From NCBI RefSeq assembly GCF_023898315.1, contig NC_064614.1:504076109-504140108 (forward strand): a DNA stretch of 64,000 bases. Reading direction: 5' to 3'. Shown here one piece after another: positions 21,421 to 33,807 of the stretch (within the stretch, counting starts at the first letter, position 1; each line of letters begins with the position of its first letter). The stretch is from Schistocerca nitens. Lineage: Eukaryota > Arthropoda > Insecta > Orthoptera > Acrididae. The translations under genes and the position numbers were made by a program. The notes under the pieces are model-generated. The model had not been told where the DNA came from, ran no database searches, and saw only the letters and a program-made list of their open reading frames with translations.

Positions 21421-22600
21421 TACAAGGTTCGGCATTACTGCACTGTAGTGAATAATCCATTGACAGCAGTGAAAATGTGGCTCGGTTCTTACTCCCGTTC
21501 TTTATGATAGGGGTACAATACATTTTTCACTATTACTCCCCACACTGGATGCTTCGATGTGTACGTTTTACAGGTAAGTTGACAAGTACTTGGTCGGCTA
21601 CCGGATCCAACACTATTTATTCCTTATGTTTGGACATGTCTTTGGCGGGAACCTTCGCCGGCTCTCTGTGGTGCGGAGGACCCCATCTCTCATAATTTGG
21701 TATCCACACAGATGAACGTCTCCCATTTAGGATGATACCTGTTGGGAAAGCGTTGTCTGCATATTCATGCTGCTTTACTGGCACTACATTCTGCTTCACT
21801 ATACATTAAATGCATGTTTGGCAACTCTCGTGATGATTAATGTTCCATATTTGGTTACATGTCAGACACTGTACACAGTAACACACCTCACCATGGACAC
21901 ATAATAAGCTGTCTGGTAGAATGACCAACTAACACCAGGGATAGTGATGTGTGTGCAACACAGTTTAATTCCCTGGTGGGATGAATGCTGTCGTCACATG
22001 AGATACATACTGTGAGCTAAGTTGCGTACAGTATTCGTGTTTGGCAGTCAGGAGTGTAGACAGCTTATCACCAGCTGCCAGTTGCAGTACACGAAAGAAA
22101 CCCAGGATCTTTGCTAGAGTGCCGCAGAACTACATGCAAATTGTTATACACGCCTTGACGCTGGCAGTCGTCGCGTTGAACAGTTACCATGAGCTAAGTC
22201 GTTGGTATGCGGTGTATGGTGTGTACGTCCATAACACAATAAATATGCTTTTCCAACCGTTGGTTCCTTATTTCAGTATAAGTGGGTGTAGATCCACTAT
22301 CAGCTGCTTCAGTTTGACCCAGAAGGTTTGAGACATCTTTTAGAAGATTCCAGGTAGGATCTTACATAGAGACACTATACACGAAGTGTGATAGAACTGC
22401 ACGATTCCAAACAGCAGACTCTCGTTTACAGTCAGTCTGACACAAACAGCTGTCTTAGCACGTCCTACAAACACAAGATGAGGGTTGCAACCACACATCA
22501 CGTGGTAAACTGTTCATTGTAGCGGACGCACGCCACTGACTGCAACTCCAGACTCTGGTCGATTAGCATACGTCCTCATGTGGGTTGGTATTTTTTCTAT
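21421..22600. other. No identifiable gene
   Basis: Part of this may be the 5' half of the transposon relic to the left. Short frames at 21477-21695 and 22041-22331 have no recognisable domain. Confidence 0.4.
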
Positions 22601-22604
22601 CCCG

Positions 22605-22815
22605 TGTCCTGCGGTTACAGTGCTGCTCTGAGGAACAGGCGCCTGGCTCCGGCCGGCCGCCCCCTTACATCTGCAGCCCCCAGAGCGCCGGGCCGGCTGT
22701 CACCGCGCCGCTGATGGATCGCCTCTGCTCGCCCCGGCAATCGCGCCCTGCCTGCCCCCTGCCCAGGACCGCTGTTTTCGGACGGCGGCTGTGCCACCAA
22801 ACGATCCACCACTCA
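22605..22815. other. GC- and CpG-rich patch
   Basis: About 200 bp very rich in G and C (ggccggccgcccccttac, gccgggccggctg) inside AT-rich DNA. Open frames exist on both strands because of the composition. It may be a promoter-like island or a repeat; there is no deciding signal. Confidence 0.4.
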
Positions 22816-23039
22816 ATATAACTCCCACATTTCTAAGTTCCACCCAGCTCACTGACGGTCTCCACATGAGGCACAGGCACAATCAATTTACTTATTTAGC
22901 GTATGACGTACATACAATTAATTTGTTGCAATATAAAATGATATGAATCAGTATAAATAGACACATTTGTATACAGGGTAAAACTCGTAGAAACGCAGAT
23001 ATTTTTATACGTTGTAGCTTAATACGCACACATCATTAT

Positions 23040-24310
23040 CCAGTTGTTCCTTTCTCTGTTGCTACATGATGTTTTCTCGATGGCCATAACTGCACCACTA
23101 ACGAGGAAAACACAAGTGCCATATCCCAACTTCCCATAAACTTCGCTCAGTGGAAGACATGACAAAATAAGGGAACACATGTCTCAGCTAACCCGTAGAC
23201 CTTCCATTGTTCCTGAGATAATAACAGTCAAAGCTTGCGACGTACTTTAAATATCTTTTGGTGTGTGGTAGGCTCAGCCGAACTGGTGGCATAGTGGCTA
23301 GCACCACGATCTATCAGTTTTGCGTCTCATATTCAAACCTGATTACTGTTTTCATTTATTTAATCTTTCTTTTTCTTAAATTATGTATCCATGTCCATAG
23401 AAGATTGCTACATGAATGTTTGTTATGGAGTTAGGAGATACAAGCACGTTATATTATAGTAAAATTACTGTGTTTGACAATATGTGTCTTACATTTTTTA
23501 TATAGTATATGTGTGTATTGCATTTTCAGGGGTTACCCTCTTTTTATATGTAAATATTCTTATATTTCATTCTCATAACGGTTCTTAATTCTTACGTTTT
23601 GTTTTCATGTTTATTCATCAGCAATATTTGGTGCATTTCCTTGGATGATACCAATCGTGGAAAGATTCAAGGCATAGAAATTCCGAACACCATCACCATC
23701 GCGTGAAAGCAGGTTTGTAACAGCGACCTTTCTTCGTATCAGTATCATTCGCGAAAGAATCGTCGTTGAAATTGCTGAAGACTTTACGCGTAGGCAATAA
23801 TTTCGCACCAAAGGACGCATAGGAGACCACTTTTCGGAAAACAGGCGCTTGCAATTGATTGTGACTCAAGATACACTACAGGAATTTCCCCGAAAACAAT
23901 TCCAAATAATTTTTCTATTCATTTATTGCATTTTCTTAATTCACTCACCAGACAAACAACTGGTAGACGAATGAGGACAACACTGCTTTAGTATACATAG
24001 GAAAACATTCGTGCTGTAATTTCTAAGGGCATGCGTGCGTAAATGAAAACAAAAATAAAAATAATAATCGAGTTTCGAACATTGGGCTCAAAAGTGTGAA
24101 GCAGCGACGACAGCCACTGTGCCACCCTTTAGGATGAAGTATTTCCTCGCTAAATAGGCAAATAAAGTACCTCTAAGACTCTGTCATTTTCTCAGAAACG
24201 ATCAAGTATCTACGGATAACAGTGACACATGTTCGTATAATGTGATCCCTCTTCGCTGAAAGAAGTTTCTGGAAATCGAGTTATGGCACTTGCTGTGCTC
24301 TCCTCGTAAG
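23040..24310. repeat. Long imperfect inverted repeat with tRNA-like modules
   Basis: The left arm (about 23090-23440) and right arm (about 24000-24310, inverted) share blocks in order: cca.taacgagga..acacaagtgccat, gaacacatgtctca..ccgtaga, ggtggcatagtggct and catg.cc.tagaa..acatgaatgtt. The ggtggcatagtggctagc block with a following ttcaaacc-like block looks like the A and B boxes of a tRNA-derived unit. The span between the arms has no recognisable gene. It may be a foldback transposon or two SINE-like copies inserted in opposite orientation. Confidence 0.55.
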
Positions 24311-24649
24311 TGGAATAATCCTGTCAGTATAGACTAATCCTTTTGCGTTCACGCGTACACACTTTAACACCTGGCCTGCAGCCAAGGCGAATAGAAGCAC
24401 TAATGGCTTACTTGGGCCACTCATTTGTGGAGTTACCACCCAACATAAAAAAAACATACGACTTGTAACAACTATGATTATCAGTCTTCAAACGACGTAA
24501 ATACTGATGTAATGTTGTTCAGTAACCGTTCTCAGTTACCAATAGGAATATCTGTACTTACACAGGTTACACCCTCCATATGTATGTATGGGTAATAATT
24601 AAATGTCACGAACCATCAATAGCTAAAAGAAGTTGACATATCTATTTTC

Positions 24650-25565
24650 CATCGTAGTTGGAGATCCAAAGACCTCAGTCAATTAACTGCTGCAGGTGGT
24701 GCCTCTACGAAGTATTTCCAGGTATCCATGAATATTCTTTTTGGGCAGTAATGCAAAATGTGCTCCAATGTTTCTCCCGATTGTCTGTAGTCGCACAGGT
24801 CATCGCTGGTAATTCCCCAATGTGTAGCGTTGCTTTGGTCACGGCGTGGACATTTCAGATATGGCTGAGAGCACTCCATATTTTTCTTGCTTGATTAGCA
24901 CCTGGGAGTTGGATGGTCGGATCTACAGTATATTACCTAACTTCTTATGATCAAGGGCGGACGCCCATCGATTTCTCCATTCATCATTTAGATTATAGCT
25001 TGCTGTGGTGAGTTGGCCAGTGTTTACCTAGACTGATTCTCTAGATGTTATTCGGATGCTTGGTACGTTGTTCAATGTTTCATGAATCGGTAAGTTTCTG
25101 ATTCCTCTGATTTTTATCTATTAATGTATTACTACTCGTTCTCGTTGAGATTTGGAGGGTACAATATTGGCGAACGTTGACAGCCGTGGTGTTCACGTGG
25201 ATTTCTATGTTCCGCCACAATCCTGATCGCATCATTTAGAGGGATATCTATTTTGTTGACATGGCTACTTCTATTCCAAACAGAAGAACAGAATTCAGCG
25301 ACAGGATACACAACTGCTTGTGCTGTGGTTCTTAAGGGGCTTGCAGTAGAAACCCAGCTATCACCAGCCAGTTTACTTAATATGTTTCTTCCTGATTTAG
25401 GTGTTTCCTAAATATCAGGAAGCTGTCAAGAATCACACAAAAACTAAACACAATTAATACTCCCGTTAATTCGTTTGCATTGAAGACCACTTACTCCGCT
25501 AATCCTTCTCTCAATCTCCCGCCTGACAAGAATTCTAAACTTCGCTGCTGTTATTCTGTTTGACA
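24650..25565 (-). pseudogene. Non-LTR retrotransposon C-terminal region (thumb and zinc finger)
   Basis: The minus-strand pieces read in order as NILSKLAGDSW (25380), SPLRTTAQAVVYPVAEFCSS and VWNRSSHVNKIDIPLNDAIR (25340-25220), then YLKCPRRDQSNATHWGI and SGETLEHILHYCP (24860-24740). These are the RT thumb and the terminal Cys/His motif of a Jockey-like LINE. In the intact family the finger would be CxxC...H...C; here one cysteine is replaced (CDYRQ). Stops interrupt the frame. RT core and endonuclease are absent. The Tc1-like inverted repeat at 25601 lies just next to it. Confidence 0.65.
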
Positions 25566-25870
25566 TACCAGGGCAAAATCAGTTACTCAGATCTACTAAA
25601 ATACTGTATCTGATCAAAAGTATTCGGATGCCTGTTATGTTGTTGTTGTGGTCTTCAGTCCTGAGACTGGTTTGATGCAGCTCTCCATGCTACTTAATCC
25701 TGTGCAAGCTTCTTCATCTCCCAGTACCTACTGCAACCTACATCCTTCTGAATCTGCTTAGTGTATTCGTCTCTTAGTCTCCCTCTACGATTTTTACCCT
25801 CCACACTGCCCTCCAATACTAAACTGGTGATCCCTTGATGCCACAGAACATGTCCTACCAACCGATCCCT

Positions 25871-26031
25871 ACGCAGTCCGGAACCGCGCGACTGCTACGG
25901 TCGCAGGTTCGAATCCTGCCTCGGGCATGGATGTGTGTGATGTCCTTAGGTTAGTTAGGTTTAAGTAGTTCTAAGTTCTAGGGGACTGATGACCAAAGAT
26001 GTTAAGTCCCATAGTGCTCAGAGCCATTTGA
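25871..26031 (+). mobile_element. SINE family A, 5'-truncated, inserted in the LINE
   Basis: Flanked by the direct repeat accaaccgatccct at 25857-25870 and 26032-26045; the right copy overlaps the SINE 3' end. The first ~45 bp, including the A box, are missing. The B box (ggttcgaatcc) is intact. Lacking its A box, this copy is probably not transcribed by itself. Confidence 0.9.
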
Positions 26032-26045
26032 ACCAACCGATCCCT

Positions 26046-26726
26046 TCTTCTAGTCAAGTTTTGCCACAAACTTCTCCCCAATCCTATTCAACACTTCCTC
26101 TCTAGGTATGTGATCTACCCATCTAATCTTCAGCATTCTTCTGCAGCACCACATTTCTAAAGATTCTATTCTCTTTTTGTCCAAAATATTTATCGTCCAT
26201 GTTTCACTTCCATACAAATACTTTCAGAAACGACTTCCTGACACGTAAATCTATACTCGATGTTAACAAATTTCTCTTCTTCAGAAACGCTTTCCTTGCC
26301 ATTGCCAGTCTACATTTTACATCCTCTCTACTTCGACCATCATCAGTTATTTTGCTCCCCAAATAGCAAAACTCCTTTACTACTTTGTCTCATTTCCTAA
26401 TCTAATTCCCTCAGCATCATCTGACTTAATTCGACTACATTCCATTATCCTCGTTTTGCTTTTGTTGATGTTCATCTCGTATCCTCCTTTCAACACACGA
26501 TCCATTCCGTTCAACTGCTCTTCCAAGTCCTTTGCTGTCTCTGACAGAATTACAATGTCATCGGCGAACCTCAAAGGTTTTATTTCTTCTCCGTGGATTT
26601 TAATACCTACTCCGAATTTTTCTTTTGTTTCCTTCACTGCTTGCTCAATATACAGATTGAATAACATCGGGGAGAGGCTACAACCCTGTCTCACTCCCTT
26701 CCCAACCACTGCTTCCGTTTCGTGCC
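26046..26726 (-). pseudogene. RTE-like LINE reverse transcriptase, C-terminal half (copy 1)
   Basis: This is the continuation of the RT on the far side of the inserted LINE. It has GVRQGCSLSPMLFNLYI (motif B), IKPLRFADDIVILS (motif C, both catalytic aspartates present) and GGYEMNINKSKTRIM (motif D). A frameshift near 26380 separates this from the thumb. The C-terminal part continues to about 25640 around the small SINE at 25871-26031. The first residues of the computed frame at 26380-26862 come from the inserted element, not from this gene. Confidence 0.8.
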
Positions 26727-27350
26727 CCTCGTCTCTTACCCCCCTGCGGATTCGGGGGTAAGAATCGGCCCGCGGTATTCTTGCCTGTCGTAAGAGGCGA
26801 CTAAAAGGAGTCTCCAACGTTTCGGCCTTATGTGATGGTCCCCTGTCGGGTTTGACCTCCATATCTCAAAATTTTTCCGAAGAGCGAGCCGATTGGGGAA
26901 GGGCACCTTACTTGGTGCATTGTGTCCATCTTGCGTTGAGAACTTTCCGCCACCTTTTTCATCGTTGCGTTGCAGTCCTGCCCGCTCTACATCTCATGGG
27001 CATGGATACGCTCCTGCGTGCACTTTCTGCCAAGCGATGTGCAGGGCCACTTTCTGCACTGACGGCGACCATGGACCACATGTCACCTAACATCCAGCAC
27101 GGTAGCCAGTCCGTTGTGGTGGGGCCGCCATGTACCCTCTTGGTTGTAGCCCCCTGACAACACAGGGATCGCTCTACTGATGCCTGCGCCGTTAACTCCC
27201 CACGTATGCCAAGGAGTAGATGCCCATCTCCCTGGGGCATCGGGACTCCCGGCAATGGCCATCCTGCCAGGTGGCCTTTGCTGTGGCTGGGTGGCGCCCG
27301 TGGAGAGGGCCCTTGGTCGGAGTAGGTGGCATCAGGGTGGATGACACGCA

Positions 27351-28850
27351 ATGAAGCGTGGCACATCTTCTCTTGCTGGTGGCCAGCCACCAGCAGTCTC
27401 TAAGCGTTCGAGGGCCCATTTTAAAGGTAACGTTTATGACCCCAAATCGTTCCCCTCCCTCGCCACACCATGGGGGGAACGAAAGGCTATGAATGAGAGC
27501 GACAGGTATTCGCCCCGGTATCTCGTCTGTACCAGAGCTGACGGGGAATCGTTTGTGTCTGTGAAGCCTCAGTTCTTTGTCGAACATTTAGAGGACAAGT
27601 TCGGGGAGGTGGAGGGCTTGTCCAAGATGCGGTCAGGGTCAGTCTTAATAAAAACGTCATCCTCTGCCCAGTCACGAGCCTTGCTCGCTTGTACGAAGTT
27701 GGGGGATGTTTCTGTTACTATCACCCCCCAAAAAAGCTTAAATATGGTCCAAGGAATTATTTTTCACCGCGATCTCCTTTTACAGTCCGATGACGAGCTG
27801 CGCGCCAACTTAGAGCGACGAGGTGTACATTTCGTCCGGCGTGTTCATCGGGGTCCGAGGGACAATCAGGTAGCTACCGGTGCCTTCATCTTGGCCTTCG
27901 AAGGTGATATCTTACCAGAGAAGGTCAAGGTGATGGTCTACCGGTGTGACGTCAAACCCTATATCCCTCCCCCGATGCGGTGCTTTAAGTGCTGGAAGTT
28001 CGGTCACATGTCCTCTCGATGTACTTCTAGCCTGACATGTCGAGATTGTGGACGCCCATCTCATCCCGATACTCCATGTGCTCCGCCTCCCGTCTGTGTC
28101 AACTGTGGGGAGCCTCATTCCCCTTGCTCGCCGGACTGCAGTGTCTTACAGAAATAACGCAAAATCATGGAATATAAGACACTGGACCGACTGACTTACA
28201 CTGAGGCTAAGCGGAAATTTGAACGGCTACATCCCGTGCGCATGATGTCATCTTATGCCTCCACTGTCACTCCTGCTCCAGCTCCTTCAGCTGCAAGATA
28301 TACAGTCAGCTCTCAGAGTCAGAGGACCTCACCTGCCCCCTTGACAATGGGCGCCCCTTCTCTCGCTGTTGCTCCCACACCATCTACCTCGGGAGCAGCA
28401 CCCACTAAACCATCGGGGACACCAGTCCCCACTTCTAAACCGGAGAAGCGTAAGTCTTCCTCGGCTTCTCTCGCTCGGAAGGGATCCCTTGGGTCACTCC
28501 CTTCCCAGGTTCCTACCAGCGGAACAGCAGACACCAGCCAGTGGCTGAAGAAGCCACAGGTCGCTGGTCGACGGGCTTCGCGATCCTCTTCGGTCCCAGA
28601 GACTGACTCCAATAAGCCCTCTCACCAACGGCAACCAAAGGAACGGCGAGAGAAAACGACTTTGAAGATCCGTAAGTCCAAGACACCTGCGGTGGCACCT
28701 ACTCCACCGCACCCTAAAAGCTCTGCATCTGAGGATGAGGTGGAGATCCTTGCGTCCGCTGAGGACCTCGATCTCGCCGATCCCTCAGACGCAATGGATA
28801 GCACTTGCACGGGTGCTCCATCGGATGCGGCAGATGACCCAGCGGCGTAA
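27351..28850 (+). pseudogene. LINE ORF1 gag-like protein with three zinc knuckles, one premature stop
   Basis: ORF1 protein would bind the LINE RNA. The first frame (27351-28157, 268 residues) has an RNA-binding-like middle region and three knuckles at its end: CFKCWKFGHMSSRC, CRDCGRPSHPDTPC and CVNCGEPHSPCSPDC. A TAA at 28156-28158 interrupts the frame, but the same frame continues (MEYKTLDRLTYTEAKRKFE) through a Ser/Pro/Thr-rich tail to a stop after 28850. A single nonsense change therefore split ORF1. The start ATG at 27351 is the first in frame after the leader. ORF2 begins 36 bp downstream, as is usual in two-ORF LINEs. Confidence 0.85.
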
Positions 28851-28885
28851 TCTGCCTTCCCAGTCCCGTCACGCCTTTCTCCGCA

Positions 28886-31800
28886 ATGGACAATACCATC
28901 CTCCAGTGGAACTGCAGCGGTTTCTTCCACCATCTAGCTGAGCTCCGCCAACTTATCAGCCTTCACCCTTTCTTCTACATTGCTCTCCAGGAAACTTGGT
29001 TTCCAGCAGTGCGAACCCCCGCCCTCCGTGGCTATCGGGGTTATTATAAGAACCGAGCAGCTTATGAAAGGGTGTCTGGTGGCGTCTGCATATTTGTCCT
29101 TCACACTCTGCACAGCGAGTCTGTCCCTCTCCAGACACCTTTAGAGGCTGTCGCTGTACAGGTGTGGACGCCACAGGCTGTTACCGTCTGCAGTCTTTAC
29201 ATTCCACCGGATGGTGATGTCTCGCAACATGTCCTGGCTGCACTGGTAGCCCAATTGCCGCCTCCTTTCTTGCTATTGGGCGACTTCAACGCCCATAACC
29301 CTCTGTGGGGTGGGTCAGTGGCAACAGGTCGAGGCGCCATCGTTGAGCATTTATTGTCGCAGCTCGATCTCTCGCTGTTAAATGATGGTGCCTACACACA
29401 CTTCAGTGTGGCGCATGGCACCTACTCCGCCATTGACCTTTCAATCTGTAGCCCTAGCCTCTTACCGTCTGTCCAATGGAGTGTGCATAACGACCTGTGT
29501 GGTAGTGACTACTTTCAGATCTTTCTGTCACTACCACAGCGTCACTCTTCTGGGCGCCCTAGCAGATGGGCTATGAATAAGGCTGACTGGGACTTGTTCT
29601 CCTCCACTGCCGCTCTTGAGCCTTTCTCTAATGATGACATTGATGCGGTGGTTCAATCGGTCACCACCGGCATCGTTACTGCCGCCGAATCTGCCATTCC
29701 CCACTCCTCTGCGTCCCCTCGGCGGCGGACTGTGCCTTGGTGGTCGCCTGAGATCGCTGCAGCGATTACAGATCGCCGGCGGGCGCTACAGCGTCACAAG
29801 CGACATCCCTGCATTGAACACCTGATCACCTTCAAACGGCTGCGTGCGCGGGCCCGCCGCCTTATCCGCCAAAGCAAGCAGGAGTGCTGGGAGCGGTATG
29901 TGTCCACCATTGGCCTCCATGTCACTCCATCGCAGGTCTGGGCCAAGATTCGACGCGTCTACGGCTATCGGACCCCTGTCAGCGTCCCTGCGCTCTCACT
30001 GAATGGCGCAGTTTGTACTGACTCCGACGTCATTGCAAACCGCTTGGCAGAGCATTTTGCTATGAGTTCCGCTTCTGCAAATCACCCCCAGGACTTCCGC
30101 TCCATTAAAGAGCGGATGGAACGTCGGAGCCTTTCTTTTCGCACAAACACTTCTGAATCCTACAATGCTCCATTCAGTGAGTGGGAATTTCACAGTGCCC
30201 TTGCTGCTTGCCCTGATACCGCACCCGGGCCCGATCGCATCCACTGTCAGATGCTGAAACACATTTCAGTGGACTACAAGCGACGCCTCCTCGACCTTTA
30301 CAACCGTCTCTGGGTCGAGGGTGAGTTTCCGTCGCAATGGCGGGAGGGCATTGTCATCCCCGTTTTGAAACCAAGAGCCCTTTGGAGGTGGACAGCTACC
30401 GCCCCATTAGCCTCACCAACGTTCTTTGAAAGCTTCTCGAACGGATGGTGAGCCGGCGCTTACATTGGGTACTGGAGTCTCGGGGCCTTCTGGCTCCGTC
30501 TCAGGGTGGGTTCCGTAAAGGCCGCTCCGCCACCGACAATCTGGTGAGCCTAGAGTCGGCCATCCGTACTGCCTTTGCCCGCCGTCAGCACCTGGTCGCT
30601 GTCTTTTTCGACATGCGGAAGGCGTACGATACGACATGGCGTCATCACATCCTTTCTACGCTTCATGGATGGGGTCTTCGTGGTCCTCTGCCGACTTTTA
30701 TCCGCAATTTTCTGTCGTGTCGTACCTTCCGCGTGCAAGTCGCGGCCTCGTATAGTTCCTCCCACGTCCAGGAGAACGGTATGCCACAGGGTTCTGTTTT
30801 AAGTGTCTGTCTGTTTTTAATGGCCATTAACGGGCTTGCTGCGGCCGTGGGAAATTCTGTCTCCGCTTCCCTGTATGCTGACGACTTCTGCCTTTACTAC
30901 AGCTCTACTGGCATTGCAAAAAAATGGTTCAAATGGCTCTGAGCACTATGGGACTCAACTGCTGTGGTCATTAGTCCCCTAGAACTTAGAACTAGTTAAA
31001 CCTAACTAACCTAAGGACAACACAAACATCCATGCCCGAGGCAGGATTCGAACCTGCGACCGTAGCGGTCTTGCGGTTCCAGACTGCAGCGCCTTTAACC
31101 GCACGGCCACTTCGGCCGGCCTTGCATTGCAGCTGTTGAACGTCAGCTACAGGACGATATCCGTAAGGCGCAGTCTTGGGCTGTAGCGCATGGGTTTCAG
31201 TTTTCGGCAGCCAAGACCCGCGTTATGCATTTCTGCCGGCGCCGAACAGTCCATCCTGAGCCACGGCTTTATCTTGCCGACGAACTCCTTGCAGTGGTGG
31301 AGACCCACAGGTTTTTGGGGGTGGTTTTCGATGCCCGGTTGACTTGGCTGCCTCATATCCGGCAGCTCAAACAGGCGTGTTGGCGGCATCTCAATGCTCT
31401 GCGATGTTTGAGCCACACCCGCTGGGGCGCCGACCGCTCTACCCTGTTACGGCTCTACCAGGCGTTAATCCAGTCCCGTCTGGATTATGGGTGCCTGGCT
31501 TATGGCTCAGCATCCCCGTCTGCGTTGCGGGTGCTGGACCCAATTCTCCACAGCGGGATACGCCTTGCCACTGGTGCTTTCCGTACCAGCCCTGTGGACA
31601 GCATACTGGTGGAGGCAGGTGTCCCTCCACTGCGGTTACGACGCCAACAATTACTGGCTGCTTATGCTGCCCATGTTTTTAGCTTGCCCGGGCATCCAAA
31701 TTACCGTGTGCTGTTCCCGCAGTCAGTCGTCCATCTGCCAGAACGTCGGCCCCGGTCGGGTTGTCCGATCGCCGTGCGCGTCAAGGAGCTTCTCTCCGGG

Positions 31801-32778
31801 CTTGGATTTTTCCCCGTTCCACCTCCTTTCCGGGCCACTTTGCGTACACCTCCATGGTGTGTTCCTCGCGCTTACCTTCGGCTCGACTTGGCACAGGGCC
31901 CAAAGGACTCAGTCCCTCCAGAGGCCTTCCGCCGCCGCTTTTATTCCATCCTGGCCACGTATCAGGGCTCTGGCATTGTTTACACTGACGGTTCGATGGT
32001 TGCTGGTCGTGTCGGCTATGCGTTCACTCTAGGGGACCATTCCGAACAACGTTCCTTGCCGGATGGCTGCAGCATTTACACTGCTGAGCTGGTCGCCATC
32101 TTTCGTGCCCTAGAGTATATCCGCTCCTGCTCAGGTGAGTCCTTCGTTATCTGTTGCGATTCCCTGAGCGGTTTACGAGCTCTCGACCAGTGTTTCCCTC
32201 GTTGTCGTCTGGTGATGGCTATCCACGAGTCCCTGCATACTCTTGCCCGTTGCGGCCGCTCTGTGGTCTTTGTGTGGACCCCCAGTCATGTTGGTATCCC
32301 GGGCAATGAACATGCTGACCGTCTGGCAAAAGAGGCCACGAGTACATCATCTCTGGATGTTGGCCTCCCAGAGACTGATTTGCGGGCAGTCCTCCGCCGC
32401 AAAATTTTGGCGCTATGGGACGATGAAAGGCGCGAACTGACAACGCGCAATAAACTCCGTGCTGTCAAGGAGACGACGGCTGTGTGGTGGTCATCCCTGC
32501 GAGCCACTCGCAGGGACTCAGTTGTTCTTTGCCGGCTCCGCATTGGCCACTCCCGGCTGACACACAGTTATTTACTGCGCCGGGAGGACCCTCCTCTATG
32601 TCGCTGTGGGGCGGCTTTGACGGTGGCCCACATTTTGATGGCCTGCCCCCTTTTAGCTGTGGTCAGGCAGACATTTGCGCTGCCTGATACGCTCCCTGCC
32701 CTTTTAACAGACGACTCCGCTATGGCTGACTTAGTTTTACGTTTTATTCGGGCAGGGGGATTTTATCATTTAATCTGA
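28886..32778 (+). pseudogene. LINE ORF2: endonuclease, reverse transcriptase, RNase H, Cys/His finger (broken)
   Basis: The endonuclease has LQWNCSG, LQETWF, GDFNAHNPLWG, SAIDLSI and, near residue 210, GSDYFQI. There the catalytic His of SDH reads Tyr. RT has DTAPGPDRIHCQML, the catalytic aspartate in AVFFDMRKAYDTTW, GMPQGSVLS and LYADDFCLYY. After the SINE come AAVERQLQDDIRKAQ and VVFDARLTW. RNase H has VYTDGSM, YTAELVAI, CCDSLSGL and PSHVGIPGNEHADRL (about 31980-32340). The terminal finger is CRCGAALTVAHILMAC. Damage: a frameshift near 30372, TGA at 30427-30429 and the SINE at 30919. Elsewhere the frame is long and open, so inactivation is fairly recent. Confidence 0.9.
30919..31123 (-). 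mobile_element. SINE family A inserted in the RT of the I-like LINE
   Basis: Flanked by the 8-bp direct repeat gcattgca at 30911-30918 and 31124-31131. Complete SINE with A-rich tail and intact B box. It interrupts ORF2 just after the YADD active site, so it is the innermost layer of the nest. Confidence 0.92.
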
Positions 32779-33144
32779 GTGTTTCTGTTTTATTGTTTTT
32801 GTGTTGATTCTGGCCTTTGGCCTATGATTTTAAACTGATTTTTTAACGTGTTTCTAAGTGGTTGGCTTTTCCTTTTTTATTTCTATGGTCGGCCAACCAC
32901 CGTCACACTCTGTGTGGTTTTAGTTCGTTTTGTCTTGTCTTTGTTTCTCTTGTTCTGTATTGTCTGTATCCTATTCTGTTCCTCGTTTTTATTTTCTGTG
33001 GGTGTTCTTTGTATTTGGAAAAAGGGACCGATGACCGTAGCAGTTTGGTCCCTTTGATCCCCCAAACCAACCAACCAACCTCGTCTCTTATAACTGCCAT
33101 CTGGTTTCTGTACAAATTGTAAATAGCCTTTCGCTCCCTGTATT

Positions 33145-33807
33145 TTACCCTGCAACCTTCAGAATTTGAAAGAGAGTATTCCAGTCAACATTGTCAAAAG
33201 CTTTCTCTAAGTCTACAAATGCTAGAAACGTACGTTTGCCTTTCCTTAATCTAGCTTCTAAGATAAGTCGTAGGGTCAGTATTGCCTCACGTGTTCCAAT
33301 ATTTCTACGGAATCCAAACTGATCTTCCCCGAGGTCGGCTTCTTCTAGTTTTTCCATTCGTCTGTAAAGAATTCGCGTTAGTATTTTGCAGCAGTGACTT
33401 ATTAAACTGATAGTTCGGTAATTTTCACATCTGTCAACATCTGCTTTCTTTGGGATTGGAATTATTTTATTCTTCTTGAAGTCTGAGGGTATTTCGCCTG
33501 TCTCATACATCTTGCTCACCAGATGGTAGAGTTTTGTCAGGACTGGCTCTCCCAAGGCTGTCAGTAGTTCTAATGGAATGTTGTCTACTCCCGGAGCTTT
33601 GTTGCGACTCAGGTATTTCAGTGCTCTGTCGAACTCTTCACGCAGTATCATATCTCCCATTTCATTTTCATCTACATCCTCTTCCATTTCCAAAATATTG
33701 TCCTCAAGTACATCGCCCTTGTATAGACCTTCTATATACTCCTTCCACCTTTCTGGTTTCCCTTCATTGCTTAGAACTGGGTTTCCATCTGAGCTCTTGA
33801 TATTCAT
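33145..33807 (-). pseudogene. RTE-like LINE reverse transcriptase, N-terminal half (copy 1)
   Basis: The 220-residue frame carries the RT fingers and first palm motifs: NKAPGVDNIPLELL, IPIPKKADVDRCENYRTISL, EDQFGFRRNIGTREAI and LAFVDLEKAFDNVDW (motif A with the first catalytic aspartate). The frame stops where the sequence reaches the insertion zone. After the target duplication it continues across the 6.3-kb inserted LINE to 26738 and below, where the rest of the RT lies. Before insertion the two halves were contiguous. Upstream linker pieces are at 34119-33913. Confidence 0.85.

Larger units (their letters stand above)
26739..33078 (+). mobile_element. I-like LINE with RNase H, full length, inserted in the RTE-like LINE
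   Basis: A 6.34-kb element flanked by the 12-bp direct repeat cctcgtctctta at 26727-26738 and 33079-33090. The 5' end is ccccctgcggattcggggg. A ~600-bp leader precedes ORF1 (27351) and ORF2 (28886). The 3' region at 32779-33078 ends in a ccaa-type repeat. It carries one SINE in the RT. The protein order (gag-like ORF1; endonuclease, RT, RNase H, Cys/His finger) fits the I superfamily of non-LTR retrotransposons. The whole is GC-rich compared with the host DNA. Confidence 0.9.
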
